The translations under genes and the position numbers were made by a program. This document shows, piece by piece, positions 35,199 to 44,283 of a stretch of 64,000 bases of DNA; position 1 is the first letter of the stretch; each line of letters opens with the position of its first letter. Location: assembly GCA_016703525.1 (NCBI GenBank), contig JADJBW010000003.1, positions 62,001-126,000 of the forward strand. Reading direction: 5' to 3'. The notes under the pieces are model-generated. The model was not told the DNA's origin. It saw only the letters and a program-made list of their open reading frames with translations, and did no database searches. Source of the stretch: Actinomycetota bacterium (GTDB taxonomy: Bacteria > Actinomycetota > Acidimicrobiia > Acidimicrobiales > Microtrichaceae).

Positions 35199-37310
35199 AT
35201 GACAGCTGAGCGGCCGGCCGCCGCGGACCCGTTGCTCGACGATTCGGCGGTCGATGATCGCTCCGTCTCGAGCCCCCGGCGAGGTCGGATCCGAGCCCTC
35301 GTCATTGTGATGTGCTCGTGTACGGCAGTGCTGATGCCGATCGCACACGGTGCTCTCGGGCTGATTCGCGACGGTTGGCTTCCGGATCTCGATAACGCCG
35401 CGATCGCCGCTCGGGTAGGTCAGATCCTCGACGGACACGTCGAACTCGTCGGGATGCCGTCGACGCTCCAGGGTGAGGTCATCGGGCCGAAACTCGTCAC
35501 GCACCACCCCGGTCCCTTGTTGTTCTGGTTGCTCACGCCGCTCTACGGGCTTTCGGGGAGAAGCGCTGCGGCGATCATCGTGAGTGCCGGATTCATCACA
35601 GCGTCCGCAGCGCTCACGATCGTCGTCCTGGGATATCGAAGACACGCAACACGGGGCATTGTGGTCTCAGCCGTCGCAGTCGCGCTTCTAGAACGTTCGA
35701 TGACGACCGACCTGCTCGTGTCAGTGTTCAACCCCTATGTTTCGATCCTTCCGCTCGTCGCAGCGACGGTGTGCATAGGATCGATCGCGGCAGGTGACCG
35801 CCTGGCCTGGCTGCCGTTTGTGTTCTTTTCGACGTTCGTCGCTCAGTCGCACCTGTCAGGGGTCCTCCCCGGGGCGGCGCTCTTCGCGCTTGCGATCGTT
35901 GTGCAGATCTGGGTGGCGCGATCGGCTCGGCCGGCGAATCGAGTTGCGACAGTCGACGTGGCCGTTGAGCCCACCGCACGCGGGCACGCTCGGTGGAACC
36001 GCTCCCGTTTTGGTATCGGAATCGCCGCCTTCACCGCAGCACTGTGGATGCCCGTGCTGATCGATCAGTTGTTCGGATCGCACAACCTGACGAACCTGCT
36101 TCGCGCGACGAGTCAGCGTCCCGAAAGCGGCGGCATGCGGTTCGGTTTCGGTTTCGTAGCCAGCGCGCTCGGCCTCCCGGCGCGATTCATGATGGGCGAT
36201 CATCGCGGCACTGCGCTCGCGGTTGGACCCTCGTTATGGATCGCGTCGATGATCGCCGCATCGATGGTGGGACTCGCCGTGCTCGGCTGGCGATTGGGTC
36301 TGCGATCCGAAGCCATCGCCGTTGGCGGATCGCTGCTTCCGCTGATCGTCTGCGGAATGCAGGCGTCACGTGTGCCCACCGACGCCTTCACGCCCGCGCC
36401 ATGGATCTTCACGACCTGGCACGTGAACTACTGGGTGCTGTCGCTTGGCTGCGCGTCTTGGCTTACCACAGCGTTGCTCGCGACATCGCTCATTCGGCAG
36501 CGCCTCGCGGGGACTGCGCTGCCCGTCTTTCGCTCACCCCTTGCCTCGATAGCCTCTGGCGCTCTCGTCGTGATCATGCTGGGTCTCGCGGCTGCCGCAC
36601 CTGGCCGATCGATCAACGCGGCGGGAACCGAACGGCTGTCGTCGGTGATCCGAGACATGTCCACTTCGACCCTCCGCACGACCGGCGGAGGTCGATGGCT
36701 TGCCCAAGTCAACGTCTACTCGGCAAGCGTGTTCGGAGGGGTCATGGCCGACCTCATGGCATCGGACGCGAAGATCCTGCTCCCCGATGACACCGTGTAC
36801 TACTGGGGGGAACCGACGCGTTGCGACCGGCGACAGCCACTCGACGGGGTATTGCTGTTCCGCCGCGAGCCGGACGGCCCGGCGACCGATCTGCCCCCAG
36901 GCGCCCGGCTGGTCGCACGAACAAGGGGTCCGGCCGTTCCTTCAAGGCGACTGGCCGCAGCCATCGATCATCTCGAGTCTGTGCTCGAGGACAAGGGTGG
37001 GGTGACCTACGACCCGTCCCGTGCCGAGCGGTTCGTCAGCCGAGTGCCTCGTTCACTCGCTGCCGGTCGACGGAACGAGTTGCTGCCGCCGTTCACGACG
37101 GTGCGTTCCGAATCGGGCCAATTCGACGGATGGTCGATCGTTGGGATCCTGGAACTGGCTGATGCTGGGATAATCGTTGATCGTGACGTTCGCGATGCGG
37201 CCCGTCAGGTGGATCAAGCGGGCTTTGGCTCGCTGACCGACGTCGGCCGAGCGGCGACGTTCTCCGTGTACGCGGCGCCGGCTTCGACGGCCGTCGGGTG
37301 CGGTCCATAG
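35199..37310 (+). CDS. HPGP-family polytopic membrane protein copy 4
   Basis: An intact 703-residue protein. Motifs: LDNAAIAARVGQILDGHVEL and VTHHPGPLLFWLLTPLYG in the first outer loop, VSVFNPYVSILP, VAQSHLSGVLPG, and IDQLFGSHNLTNLL. A long outward C-terminal domain (about residues 470-703) has IKLP-like strands and several Cys. ATG 35199 is used; earlier GTG/TTG codons give a Cys/Arg-rich tail. The start is divergent from the long fusion gene by 284 bp in which no other gene was seen. The 3' end overlaps the converging MptB-like gene by 97 bp, unusually long. Confidence 0.7.
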   Translation: MTAERPAAADPLLDDSAVDDRSVSSPRRGRIRALVIVMCSCTAVLMPIAHGALGLIRDGWLPDLDNAAIAARVGQILDGHVELVGMPSTLQGEVIGPKLVTHHPGPLLFWLLTPLYGLSGRSAAAIIVSAGFITASAALTIVVLGYRRHATRGIVVSAVAVALLERSMTTDLLVSVFNPYVSILPLVAATVCIGSIAAGDRLAWLPFVFFSTFVAQSHLSGVLPGAALFALAIVVQIWVARSARPANRVATVDVAVEPTARGHARWNRSRFGIGIAAFTAALWMPVLIDQLFGSHNLTNLLRATSQRPESGGMRFGFGFVASALGLPARFMMGDHRGTALAVGPSLWIASMIAASMVGLAVLGWRLGLRSEAIAVGGSLLPLIVCGMQASRVPTDAFTPAPWIFTTWHVNYWVLSLGCASWLTTALLATSLIRQRLAGTALPVFRSPLASIASGALVVIMLGLAAAAPGRSINAAGTERLSSVIRDMSTSTLRTTGGGRWLAQVNVYSASVFGGVMADLMASDAKILLPDDTVYYWGEPTRCDRRQPLDGVLLFRREPDGPATDLPPGARLVARTRGPAVPSRRLAAAIDHLESVLEDKGGVTYDPSRAERFVSRVPRSLAAGRRNELLPPFTTVRSESGQFDGWSIVGILELADAGIIVDRDVRDAARQVDQAGFGSLTDVGRAATFSVYAAPASTAVGCGP

Positions 37311-38764
37311 TCGCGTCCTCTGGACAGCCGTCGGGCAGCATCGATCGTCAACGACCCGATGAGTGCCAGGGCTCCGGCGGCGACGAGCGACTTCCCGACA
37401 GCACTGAAATCATCGAAGGCTGGGAATGTGGGCTGTTCCAGCCACTTAGCCGCAATGGTGACGATGCCCCATAGCGCGGCCAATCCGAACAGGGATGCGA
37501 ACGCGAGTACGGCTCGCGCATGGCGGGCGGGCCACGTCATCGCGGCCAACGGGAGGATCCAACCGAAGCTCCACGGGGAGGTGTACAGCGACAGCAACAG
37601 CCACGAGAGGAGCGCGGCGAACACCACCGGACTGGGGTCGGGCCAGTCTGCGGGTTGGGTGTCACTCCACTCGGCGCGTGTGGGTCGCCAGGAGCGGATC
37701 ACCGTGAGGCCGACGGCGAAGACGACCGCCGATGCCATCGCTGCCGTCGCCAACGTGGAACCCGCGATGAATGGGAGTTCGTGTGACCCATTCCCCGTGA
37801 AGATGTCGGCACCGCCGCGAACCAGATTCCAGAGAGTGAAGGCATTGGTGCGGCCACGTGCTCCGAGCATCGGTTCGACCACTTCGCTGCCACCGGCAGC
37901 CAGGATCGCCGCCACGGCAAACAGCGCAGCTGCGGCAGCCGCCCGAACGGCGCTGGGGAGTCCGCGGCGGATGAGCACCCAGATCAGTAGGGCGACCAAC
38001 GCCAGCCCAACCGGTGCCTTGATGAGCGCCCCAGTCGTGAGGAGCAGCGCAGCGACGACTTGGCGGTCCTTCCGAGCGGCAACCGTCGCTCCGGTCACTG
38101 CCAAGCCGATGAGCGCATCGTTGTGCGCGAGATGCACGAGCTCGTACAGCGCGATTGGGTTCAGACCGATTGCAGCGACGGCCGCAGGGTTCTTTGTGCG
38201 GCGCCAGATCAGCACCATGGTCGCGAATACCGCAGCGCCGCACAGCCCTTGCCATGCGAGGCGGCCCCGTAGCTCGCTGGTTCCGGTGACAGCTGCGACA
38301 GCGGCCGCCGTGGCTACCAGCACAGGGCCGTACTCTGCGCGCACTCCGCTCCACGGTGTGCCCATGTAGCGCAGTACGGGGTCATCGGGGAACTCCGAGG
38401 GCGTGAGCAGATACGGATTCTCGTGGTGCTCGACAACGATCCGGCCATACATCTGGTAGGCCCACAGGTCGGTCCCCATCGGCTGGGCGCACACTGCAAC
38501 GGCGATCAAGGCCGCACCGAGCCCGAACACCGCCCTGGCGTGCAACGCCGCAGCGATCGAGGGAACGAGCACCAGAACGAGATGGGCGATGACCGCAATG
38601 GCGAGCACGACGAAGCTTGACGCTTCAGGCCGAGCGGTACACACGAACACACCCGTAGCCGTCGCTGAGCAGAGCGCAAGCGACCACGTCAACCGACTCC
38701 GCGGGGCCTCCTCTGCCGCGGCAGACCGCGTCTTGGTGGTTTCGCCCGGGATCAGGGACGTCAT
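37214..38764 (-). CDS. MptB-like polyprenol-phosphomannose-dependent mannosyltransferase
   Basis: A 516-residue polytopic GT-C protein. The first outer loop is GTDLWAYQMYGRIVVEHHENPY (the Asp is the likely catalytic residue), followed by VRAEYGPVLV. LNPIALYELVHLAHNDALIG is the conserved NP...HND helix of MptA/MptB alpha-1,6-mannosyltransferases, and SPWSFGWILP lies near the end. These enzymes extend mannan chains of lipoglycans using polyprenyl-phosphomannose outside the membrane. ATG 38764 places the first helix properly; 38791 is an alternative. Its last 31 codons lie antisense to the end of HPGP copy 4. Confidence 0.75.
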   Translation of the reverse strand: MTSLIPGETTKTRSAAAEEAPRSRLTWSLALCSATATGVFVCTARPEASSFVVLAIAVIAHLVLVLVPSIAAALHARAVFGLGAALIAVAVCAQPMGTDLWAYQMYGRIVVEHHENPYLLTPSEFPDDPVLRYMGTPWSGVRAEYGPVLVATAAAVAAVTGTSELRGRLAWQGLCGAAVFATMVLIWRRTKNPAAVAAIGLNPIALYELVHLAHNDALIGLAVTGATVAARKDRQVVAALLLTTGALIKAPVGLALVALLIWVLIRRGLPSAVRAAAAAALFAVAAILAAGGSEVVEPMLGARGRTNAFTLWNLVRGGADIFTGNGSHELPFIAGSTLATAAMASAVVFAVGLTVIRSWRPTRAEWSDTQPADWPDPSPVVFAALLSWLLLSLYTSPWSFGWILPLAAMTWPARHARAVLAFASLFGLAALWGIVTIAAKWLEQPTFPAFDDFSAVGKSLVAAGALALIGSLTIDAARRLSRGRDYGPHPTAVEAGAAYTENVAARPTSVSEPKPA

Positions 38765-39183
38765 CGGGGCCCGAGAATCCGGACGGTCCACCTACGCATC
38801 GACTGTTCATACCACACAGTCGCGAGGCCGAAGGCGTTGCCCGTTCCACACACCCGGTGGGCCGTCCGCGGGAGCGATTCGTGGGCGGTTCCGGTCGCTC
38901 GAATCGGTCCTCTCGGCCCCGGGGCACATCGCCGAGGCGGAACTGAACCCCCAGCGCGGTGTTGCCCCGGCCGAGTGCGAGCCGCGCGCTCGTGGTCGTC
39001 GACTGCCTCAGAACCCTCACAGCGCAGCAAGGCGCGCGTTCCCGGAGCGTTCCTCCGTACCCGCCGATCGCTACGCCCTGCCGCGGTGTGATGAACTGTT
39101 CGTCTATGGCTCTCGAACGCCCGGAGCGACCCCGGGCCGGCACCCGGCCGACACCAACGCCCCCTCGATCGCCGCAGGATGCG
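38765..39183. other. 419-bp gap between divergent genes
   Basis: No gene of its own was recognised. The plus-strand frame of the downstream acyltransferase is open back to 38959, with possible starts at 39091 and 39106. If one of those is used the gap shrinks to about 0.33 kb. No clear hairpin or repeat was seen. Confidence 0.4.
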
Positions 39184-41196
39184 ATGGCCAAGGCGAGCCA
39201 TCGGCGGCCCGGATACATGCCAGCGCTCGACAGCGTGAAGGGCGTGGCGCTGATCGCGGTGATTACATATCACTTCAATACGGAATGGCTTCCCGGCGCC
39301 TATTGGTCGATCGACTTCTTCTTCGTACTTTCCGGGTTTCTCATTACCGCTCTATTGCTCAAAGAGTTCGAACGGAAGGACCGCGTGGACCTGGTCGCTT
39401 TCTGGGGGCGTCGGTTCCGCCGTTTGATGCCGGTTGCGCTCCTGGTGATCTGCGCCGTCGCAGTCTGGGCGTTGTTGATCAATGATCCGCTTGTTTCCCG
39501 CCAGGTTCGTGGCGACGGGCTCGGGGCGATGACCTACGTGCTTAACCTCAAGTACGTGGTCACGGGCTCGTCGTACTTCGAGTCGTTCCTCACCCCGTCG
39601 CCGCTCCGGCACATGTGGTCGCTTTCTCTTGAGGAACAATGGTATGCGGTCTGGCCGCTTGCCCTCTGGGCCGTGCTCGGGCGCGGTGGGATACGAGCGG
39701 CGAAACGAGCCGTCCCGGTGCTTCTGTCGCTGGCGGCAGCCGGTGCGATCCTCATGGCCTACCTTGTCCACGATGCTGCTGATCCTTCACGTGTGTATTA
39801 CGGGTCGGACACGCGATCGCAAGCGCTCTTCGTCGGTGCTGCGCTGGGGATCTGGGCTCACCATCGAGCGTTCGACTCCGGTAGCGCTCGTCGGCGTCTC
39901 GACGCTGCGGCGCTTGTTAGCGGAACGCTCTGCGTGTGGATGGTCTTCAAGACATCTGATCAGGATCTCACGTGGTATCGAGGCGGGTTCATTGCGTTCT
40001 CCTTGCTTGCCTCTCCACTGATTCTGGCGGTAGCTCAGCCGACCCCCGGCATCGTCCACAAGATCGTGGACCACCAGCCATTCCGTTGGCTCGGCCAACT
40101 TACATACGGGATCTACTTGTGGCATTGGCCGATCGACGTTGCCTTCAAAAGGCTCGAAATCCGGGGAAAGCTCCCCGTGTCTGGCTTTGCGTTGTTCGTG
40201 TTCCAAACCTCGATCATACTGATCGTTTCCGCAGTGAGCTTCTACCTCGTCGAGCGGCCCATCCGAGACAATCGTTGGCCCATCCCGCGGCCGAAGCTCA
40301 CTACATCGGTGGTGTTCGCCGTCGTGATCGCCCTCCTCATGGGCCTCACTCGCCCCTCAGTCGGCTCCGGGATCAGCCTGTCGGCCGTCACTCCTGGCCC
40401 GAAGGATGTCGGTCAGGACGGATCGCCTGCCTCGGTCCCCCACGGTGGTGATCCGACACTCGACCTGTCGGAGTCGATCTCCAAGCCCGCTCCCCAACCG
40501 GCTCCGGACGCTCCGGGTCCGATCTCCGTCGACAAGAAGCCGACGATCCTCTGGGTCGGCGATTCGACTGCATGGGTCATGGCCAGCATGTTCCAGGGTC
40601 CTGGCATCAAGGCTCTGGACGGAAGCATGCCCGGCTGTGGATTGGACCTGGCCCCGATGCTCCTCGGCAATACGCTGCGAGAGCGTGATGTCGGCTGCCC
40701 GAACTGGCAGACACGGTGGGCCGAACATGTGAGCGAGAACCCCGACCTTGTCGTCATCGCACAGGGCTTTCACGCCACGTTCGATGTCCAGGTGGACGGA
40801 CGCCGAATTGTCGTCGGATCACCGGAGTGGCGCGCCAGGTACCACGACCAGCTGCAAACCGGAATCGACCTCGTGAAGGCCGCGGATGCTCGGATCGCGA
40901 TGCTGACGTACCCGTGCTCGGAGTGGCGCGGTACCAAGACGGGCGGGGAGGAGCACGAGCGTGCTCGCGCCGCGGCGGTGAACGACGAAATCCGAGCCGT
41001 CGCCGCGGAGAATCCTGGCTGGGTGTCGGTCGTCGACTGGGCATCCTTCCTGTGCCCGAAGGGCACCATGGTCGAGGAAATCGAGGGCGTGGAGATGCGG
41101 CCGGACGGGGCTCACTTGCTGGAATCGTCCGCCCCAATCGCCTTCAGGTGGCTCGCGCCGAGACTGCTCGAGGTCGCTCGCCGTCCGGCAGCCTGA
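39184..41196 (+). CDS. OatA-type acyltransferase with C-terminal SGNH domain
   Basis: A 670-residue protein. The N-terminal acyltransferase-3 domain is YMPALDSVKGVALIAVITYHFN (His near residue 26), SIDFFFVLSGFLITALLL and MWSLSLEEQWYAVWPLAL. After a Pro-rich linker (about 415-460) the outward SGNH esterase-like domain begins with ILWVGDSTAWVM (Ser) and ends with the Asp/His pair in MRPDGAHL. This two-domain design O-acetylates peptidoglycan or surface polysaccharide by moving acetyl groups across the membrane. ATG 39184 has AGG a few bases upstream; 39106 is a rival start. The next gene converges 11 bp away. Confidence 0.85.
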   Translation: MAKASHRRPGYMPALDSVKGVALIAVITYHFNTEWLPGAYWSIDFFFVLSGFLITALLLKEFERKDRVDLVAFWGRRFRRLMPVALLVICAVAVWALLINDPLVSRQVRGDGLGAMTYVLNLKYVVTGSSYFESFLTPSPLRHMWSLSLEEQWYAVWPLALWAVLGRGGIRAAKRAVPVLLSLAAAGAILMAYLVHDAADPSRVYYGSDTRSQALFVGAALGIWAHHRAFDSGSARRRLDAAALVSGTLCVWMVFKTSDQDLTWYRGGFIAFSLLASPLILAVAQPTPGIVHKIVDHQPFRWLGQLTYGIYLWHWPIDVAFKRLEIRGKLPVSGFALFVFQTSIILIVSAVSFYLVERPIRDNRWPIPRPKLTTSVVFAVVIALLMGLTRPSVGSGISLSAVTPGPKDVGQDGSPASVPHGGDPTLDLSESISKPAPQPAPDAPGPISVDKKPTILWVGDSTAWVMASMFQGPGIKALDGSMPGCGLDLAPMLLGNTLRERDVGCPNWQTRWAEHVSENPDLVVIAQGFHATFDVQVDGRRIVVGSPEWRARYHDQLQTGIDLVKAADARIAMLTYPCSEWRGTKTGGEEHERARAAAVNDEIRAVAAENPGWVSVVDWASFLCPKGTMVEEIEGVEMRPDGAHLLESSAPIAFRWLAPRLLEVARRPAA

Positions 41197-41207
41197 ACGG
41201 AGCGGCC

Positions 41208-43024
41208 TCATCCCTGCCGTTCGAAGATGATGGTGAGATGCCGGCCATCCGCGGTCTTGTCGATGGCTGCCTGCGTCGACTCCACCGCCTCCGAATCACC
41301 TCGCGCCATGGCCCCTCCCATGCGTGTCCACGCGGCGCTGAGCGCGCGTCGTTCCGACTCCGAGAACGGATCATCGGTCGCGGCGATCCGGTCCGGTTCC
41401 TGGAGGGCCAGAGCATCCGCGGAACCGTCGGTGAGGATGAGGAACTCCCTGGATGCCGTCGAAGCGATGCGGTCCTCGATCACCGAGGCGGCGAGCCGCG
41501 ATTCCACGTGGATCGGAACTCCCTGTCGATCCCCCAACAACACGATCGCTGGCACGAGTTCCATCGAGGGAAAGCTGAGGTCGGACCTGAGCAACACGGA
41601 TCCGGGCCTTTGCGGCAATCGGCCTGACAGGTCCTTCCAGAGTCGCTCGGCTCCTGACGCTCCCGGTAGGTCCAGCTGGGCGCTCGGCGCCCGAAGGGTG
41701 GTCATCGCCGAGATGGCGAGCGCAGCGACTGCAACGAGACCGGTCGTGATCGGTCGGACTCGAACGCCCGACAGACTCAGGTGGTCCGTCGACAGGAGGG
41801 CTACCCCCACTCCCAATCCGATGCAGGCCACGACCGCCCCGGGTACCCAAGTGACGAGGTATGCCCAGGGAACTCCTCGGATTCCGGCGAAAGTCGGTGG
41901 CATTGCGACGAACACCGCGGCGATCACCGCTGCGGCTCGCACGGCTGAGCCGGACCCGCCTCGCCGAAACCACGCGAGCGTGATGAAGGCCACCGTCGCG
42001 ATGAGCAGCCACGGCGTTCGAAAGGCCGGGTACAACAGCTCCAACGGACCATGCTTCCCATCGGTGGACCACCAGGCGGGAAGCGCCCAAGACATCGTCG
42101 TCATGCGAACACCGGCAGGCCAACCAACCTGGAGCTGATCTGGCTGATCGGTACGCATTGAGGCCAGGATCCGACCGAAGTTGTGAGTGCCCCAGAGTTG
42201 GTCGAGCATTGGCGGCACCCACATGACCGCTGCCCCCACGCCACCGATCACGCGCGCCCGCGCGATCGTTAACGCACTCTGGGAACGTTTCACGAAAAGC
42301 AACCGACGCTTGCCCGGATCCCTCTCGTCCCCCTCCCGAGCCCGGTCGATCGGGCCGGGTCGATTCTCCGGCGAACCAGTCCGCCGCTCCACCAACGGCA
42401 TGACGAACCAGAGGGCCAGCATCGTGACCACGAAAACGCCGGTACCGAGGTGCGCCTGCAACAGCACCGTTCCTACGAAAGGCACCAGCGCTGCGGCGAG
42501 GCGACTTCGGCCGAAGGACAGGAACACCAGCCCGATGAGTCCGAAACCCCCGAGCGTCGTGATGTGTGGATTCCAAGGCTCCGCAACCGGCTTCCAGCCG
42601 ACGATCAGGACAACTGCCATTGCCGTGCCCGCAGCGAGCAGCGCAGCGCGCCCGCCGAAGTGCCGGCCGAAGAGAGCGACGACCGTGCCGACGAGGACCG
42701 CCGACCACAACAGCATTGACGCCACGAGCGCCGCGCCATCGGATCCCAACAGGTGGTATGGGACCCACATGAGTAAGAAAAGTGCGGGACCCGGGTGTTC
42801 GTATCCAAACCGTGAGTACACCCCGGTAAGTGGGAACTGCGAAGACACGTCTCTAATCCGCAGTTCGATCAGCGAGACGTCCGAGGTCGGCGTGTACCCC
42901 GGACGAGCCAGACGACCGCTGACACGAGGAAGGGGAGGGTAACGAGAACCAGGGCAGCCTGAAGGCACGCTCGCTCCGAACGCCGGGGAGACTCAGCGGT
43001 CCTTCGGATCTGCCTGTCGATCAT
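41208..43024 (-). CDS. HPGP-family polytopic membrane protein copy 5 (frame broken near 42897)
   Basis: About 605 residues after repair. From ATG 43024 the protein starts MIDRQIRRTAESPRRSERAC with a helix, then slips at a G run near 42897 (one base short). The main frame then gives TSDVSLIELRIRDVSSQFPL, SRFGYEHPGPALFLLMWVP, PWNPHITTLGG, LLQAHLGTGVF, LDQLWGTHNFGRIL and GVPWAYLVTWVPG. The soluble outward end holds SVLLRSDLSFPSMEL. Without the repair the first helix and the start would be lost. It is closest in layout to copy 1. The role is inferred as for copy 1. Confidence 0.65.
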
Positions 43025-43309
43025 CGTCAGCGTCCTTCAGGAACTCACCCGCTGGTGCCGAGAGCGAGGTTACTGGTCCGCTGAGCAGCCTCGGCAGCGA
43101 TGGACCGAAGCCCCAGCTCTCGATGGGCGGTCGTCGTTGTTACGCCCCGAGCCTCGCGTCGACCGTTGACGTGTCGTGCGCAACGCTGGCTCGGCGGTCG
43201 AACCGGGCAGCCGTGCTGCGATCGCTCGTGCTTCGTCCGCTTCGTTGTCCTGCGGCTCCGGCTCCGGCTCCGCCGCGCCGGCGCTGGCCCAGCACATGAC
43301 GTCCGTCGG

Positions 43310-44071
43310 TCAGCGGTTCGAGACGATTCGCCACACCGGGCGGGGCAGGTGGCGCATCACCGTGAAGAGCCAGCGGAGGATCGCGGGGGACCACACGATC
43401 GCGCTCTTGCGGCGGATGCCCTCGACGATGTCGTCGGCGACCCGGTCGGGCGTGGTGGAGAACGGTGCAGGCGTGAGCCCTTCGGTCATCGCCGTGTGTA
43501 CGAAGCCGGGTCGCACGATCACCACGTCGACGCCGGGGCCGACGAGCCGGTCGCCGAGCGCCTGCGCGAACCCGTCGAGCCCGGCCTTGGTAGCGCCGTA
43601 CACGGCGTTGTCCTTGCGGACCCGCTCGCCGGCGACCGACGAGATCACCACGATGGTGCCGTGGCCCTGTCGCCGCATCTCGGCTGCGCAGGCCGTCAGC
43701 GCCGAGACCTGCCCGGCGAAGTTCACGTTGACCAACTCGGCCGCGGCCGTGGGATCGTCGTCGAGCTCGGCCTGGCTGCCGAGTTGCCCGAAGGCGCTCA
43801 GCACCACGTCGATGTCGCCCGCGTCGCCGAAGGCCCGGCCGATCACGTCGGCGTGGGTGGCGGTCGCGGCGCCGTCGAACGCAATGGCGGTCGCTGTGGC
43901 TCCGGCGCTGCGGTACTCCTCGAGGAGGTCGGCGACCTTGGCGGGACTGCGCACGGCGAGCGTCACCGTGCGGCATCGCTGGGCGATGAGGCGGCGGACC
44001 GTTTCGGTGGCGATTTCCGAGGCGCCACCGAGCACCAGCACCGAGCTCACGTTTCCGACCGCGTCACGCAT
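43310..44071 (-). CDS. dprE2: DprE2-like decaprenylphosphoryl-2-keto-ribose reductase
   Basis: A 253-residue SDR. The cofactor motif is VLVLGGASEIATETVR (GGxSEI is typical of DprE2), followed by LSAFGQLGSQAE. The catalytic Ser is in VISSVAGERVRKDN and Tyr/Lys are in YGATKAGLDGF. DprE2 reduces the keto intermediate to decaprenylphosphoryl-arabinose, the donor for AftB and related enzymes. It marks the end of the glycan locus and links it to arabinan synthesis. ATG 44071 starts at the domain; in-frame codons further up give non-family sequence. The partner oxidase DprE1 was not found in the window. Confidence 0.8.
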   Translation of the reverse strand: MRDAVGNVSSVLVLGGASEIATETVRRLIAQRCRTVTLAVRSPAKVADLLEEYRSAGATATAIAFDGAATATHADVIGRAFGDAGDIDVVLSAFGQLGSQAELDDDPTAAAELVNVNFAGQVSALTACAAEMRRQGHGTIVVISSVAGERVRKDNAVYGATKAGLDGFAQALGDRLVGPGVDVVIVRPGFVHTAMTEGLTPAPFSTTPDRVADDIVEGIRRKSAIVWSPAILRWLFTVMRHLPRPVWRIVSNR

Positions 44072-44147
44072 CCTCACACCTCCTGTCGACCCGTCCACGG
44101 TAGTCGGGCGGTCGGGGGCCTTCGGGTACGTGCCGTACGATGACCCG

Positions 44148-44237
44148 GTGAGTACACGCATGCTGATCATCTTGTCGGTGGTGTGCGCGGTATTGATCCT
44201 GAGCGCCGGGGCCATCCAGCTGTTCATGATTCGCTGA
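44148..44237 (+). CDS. Small single-helix membrane protein, 29 aa
   Basis: GTG start, product MSTRMLIILSVVCAVLILSAGAIQLFMIR: a basic N-terminus, one membrane helix and a short tail. It is divergent from dprE2 (76 bp apart) and ends 46 bp before lpdA. Too short for most gene finders. The Leu/Val/Ile-rich helix in an otherwise coding-poor gap, with its own stop, supports it. Function unknown. Confidence 0.45.
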   Translation: MSTRMLIILSVVCAVLILSAGAIQLFMIR

Positions 44238-44283
44238 TCACCCGCGCCGTTAGGCTGAGCGTTTCGTGTGAGAGGAGAGCACT

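Noticed and set aside
43070..43297. A 75-codon minus frame just after dprE2
   Set aside because: It is low-complexity (EPEPEP, then Arg-rich), has no domain and no clear ribosome site; it may be non-coding.
43100..44143. Long plus frames across the dprE2-like gene
   Set aside because: They are antisense to a complete SDR with all motifs; only the last 29 residues of one such frame were kept as a small gene.
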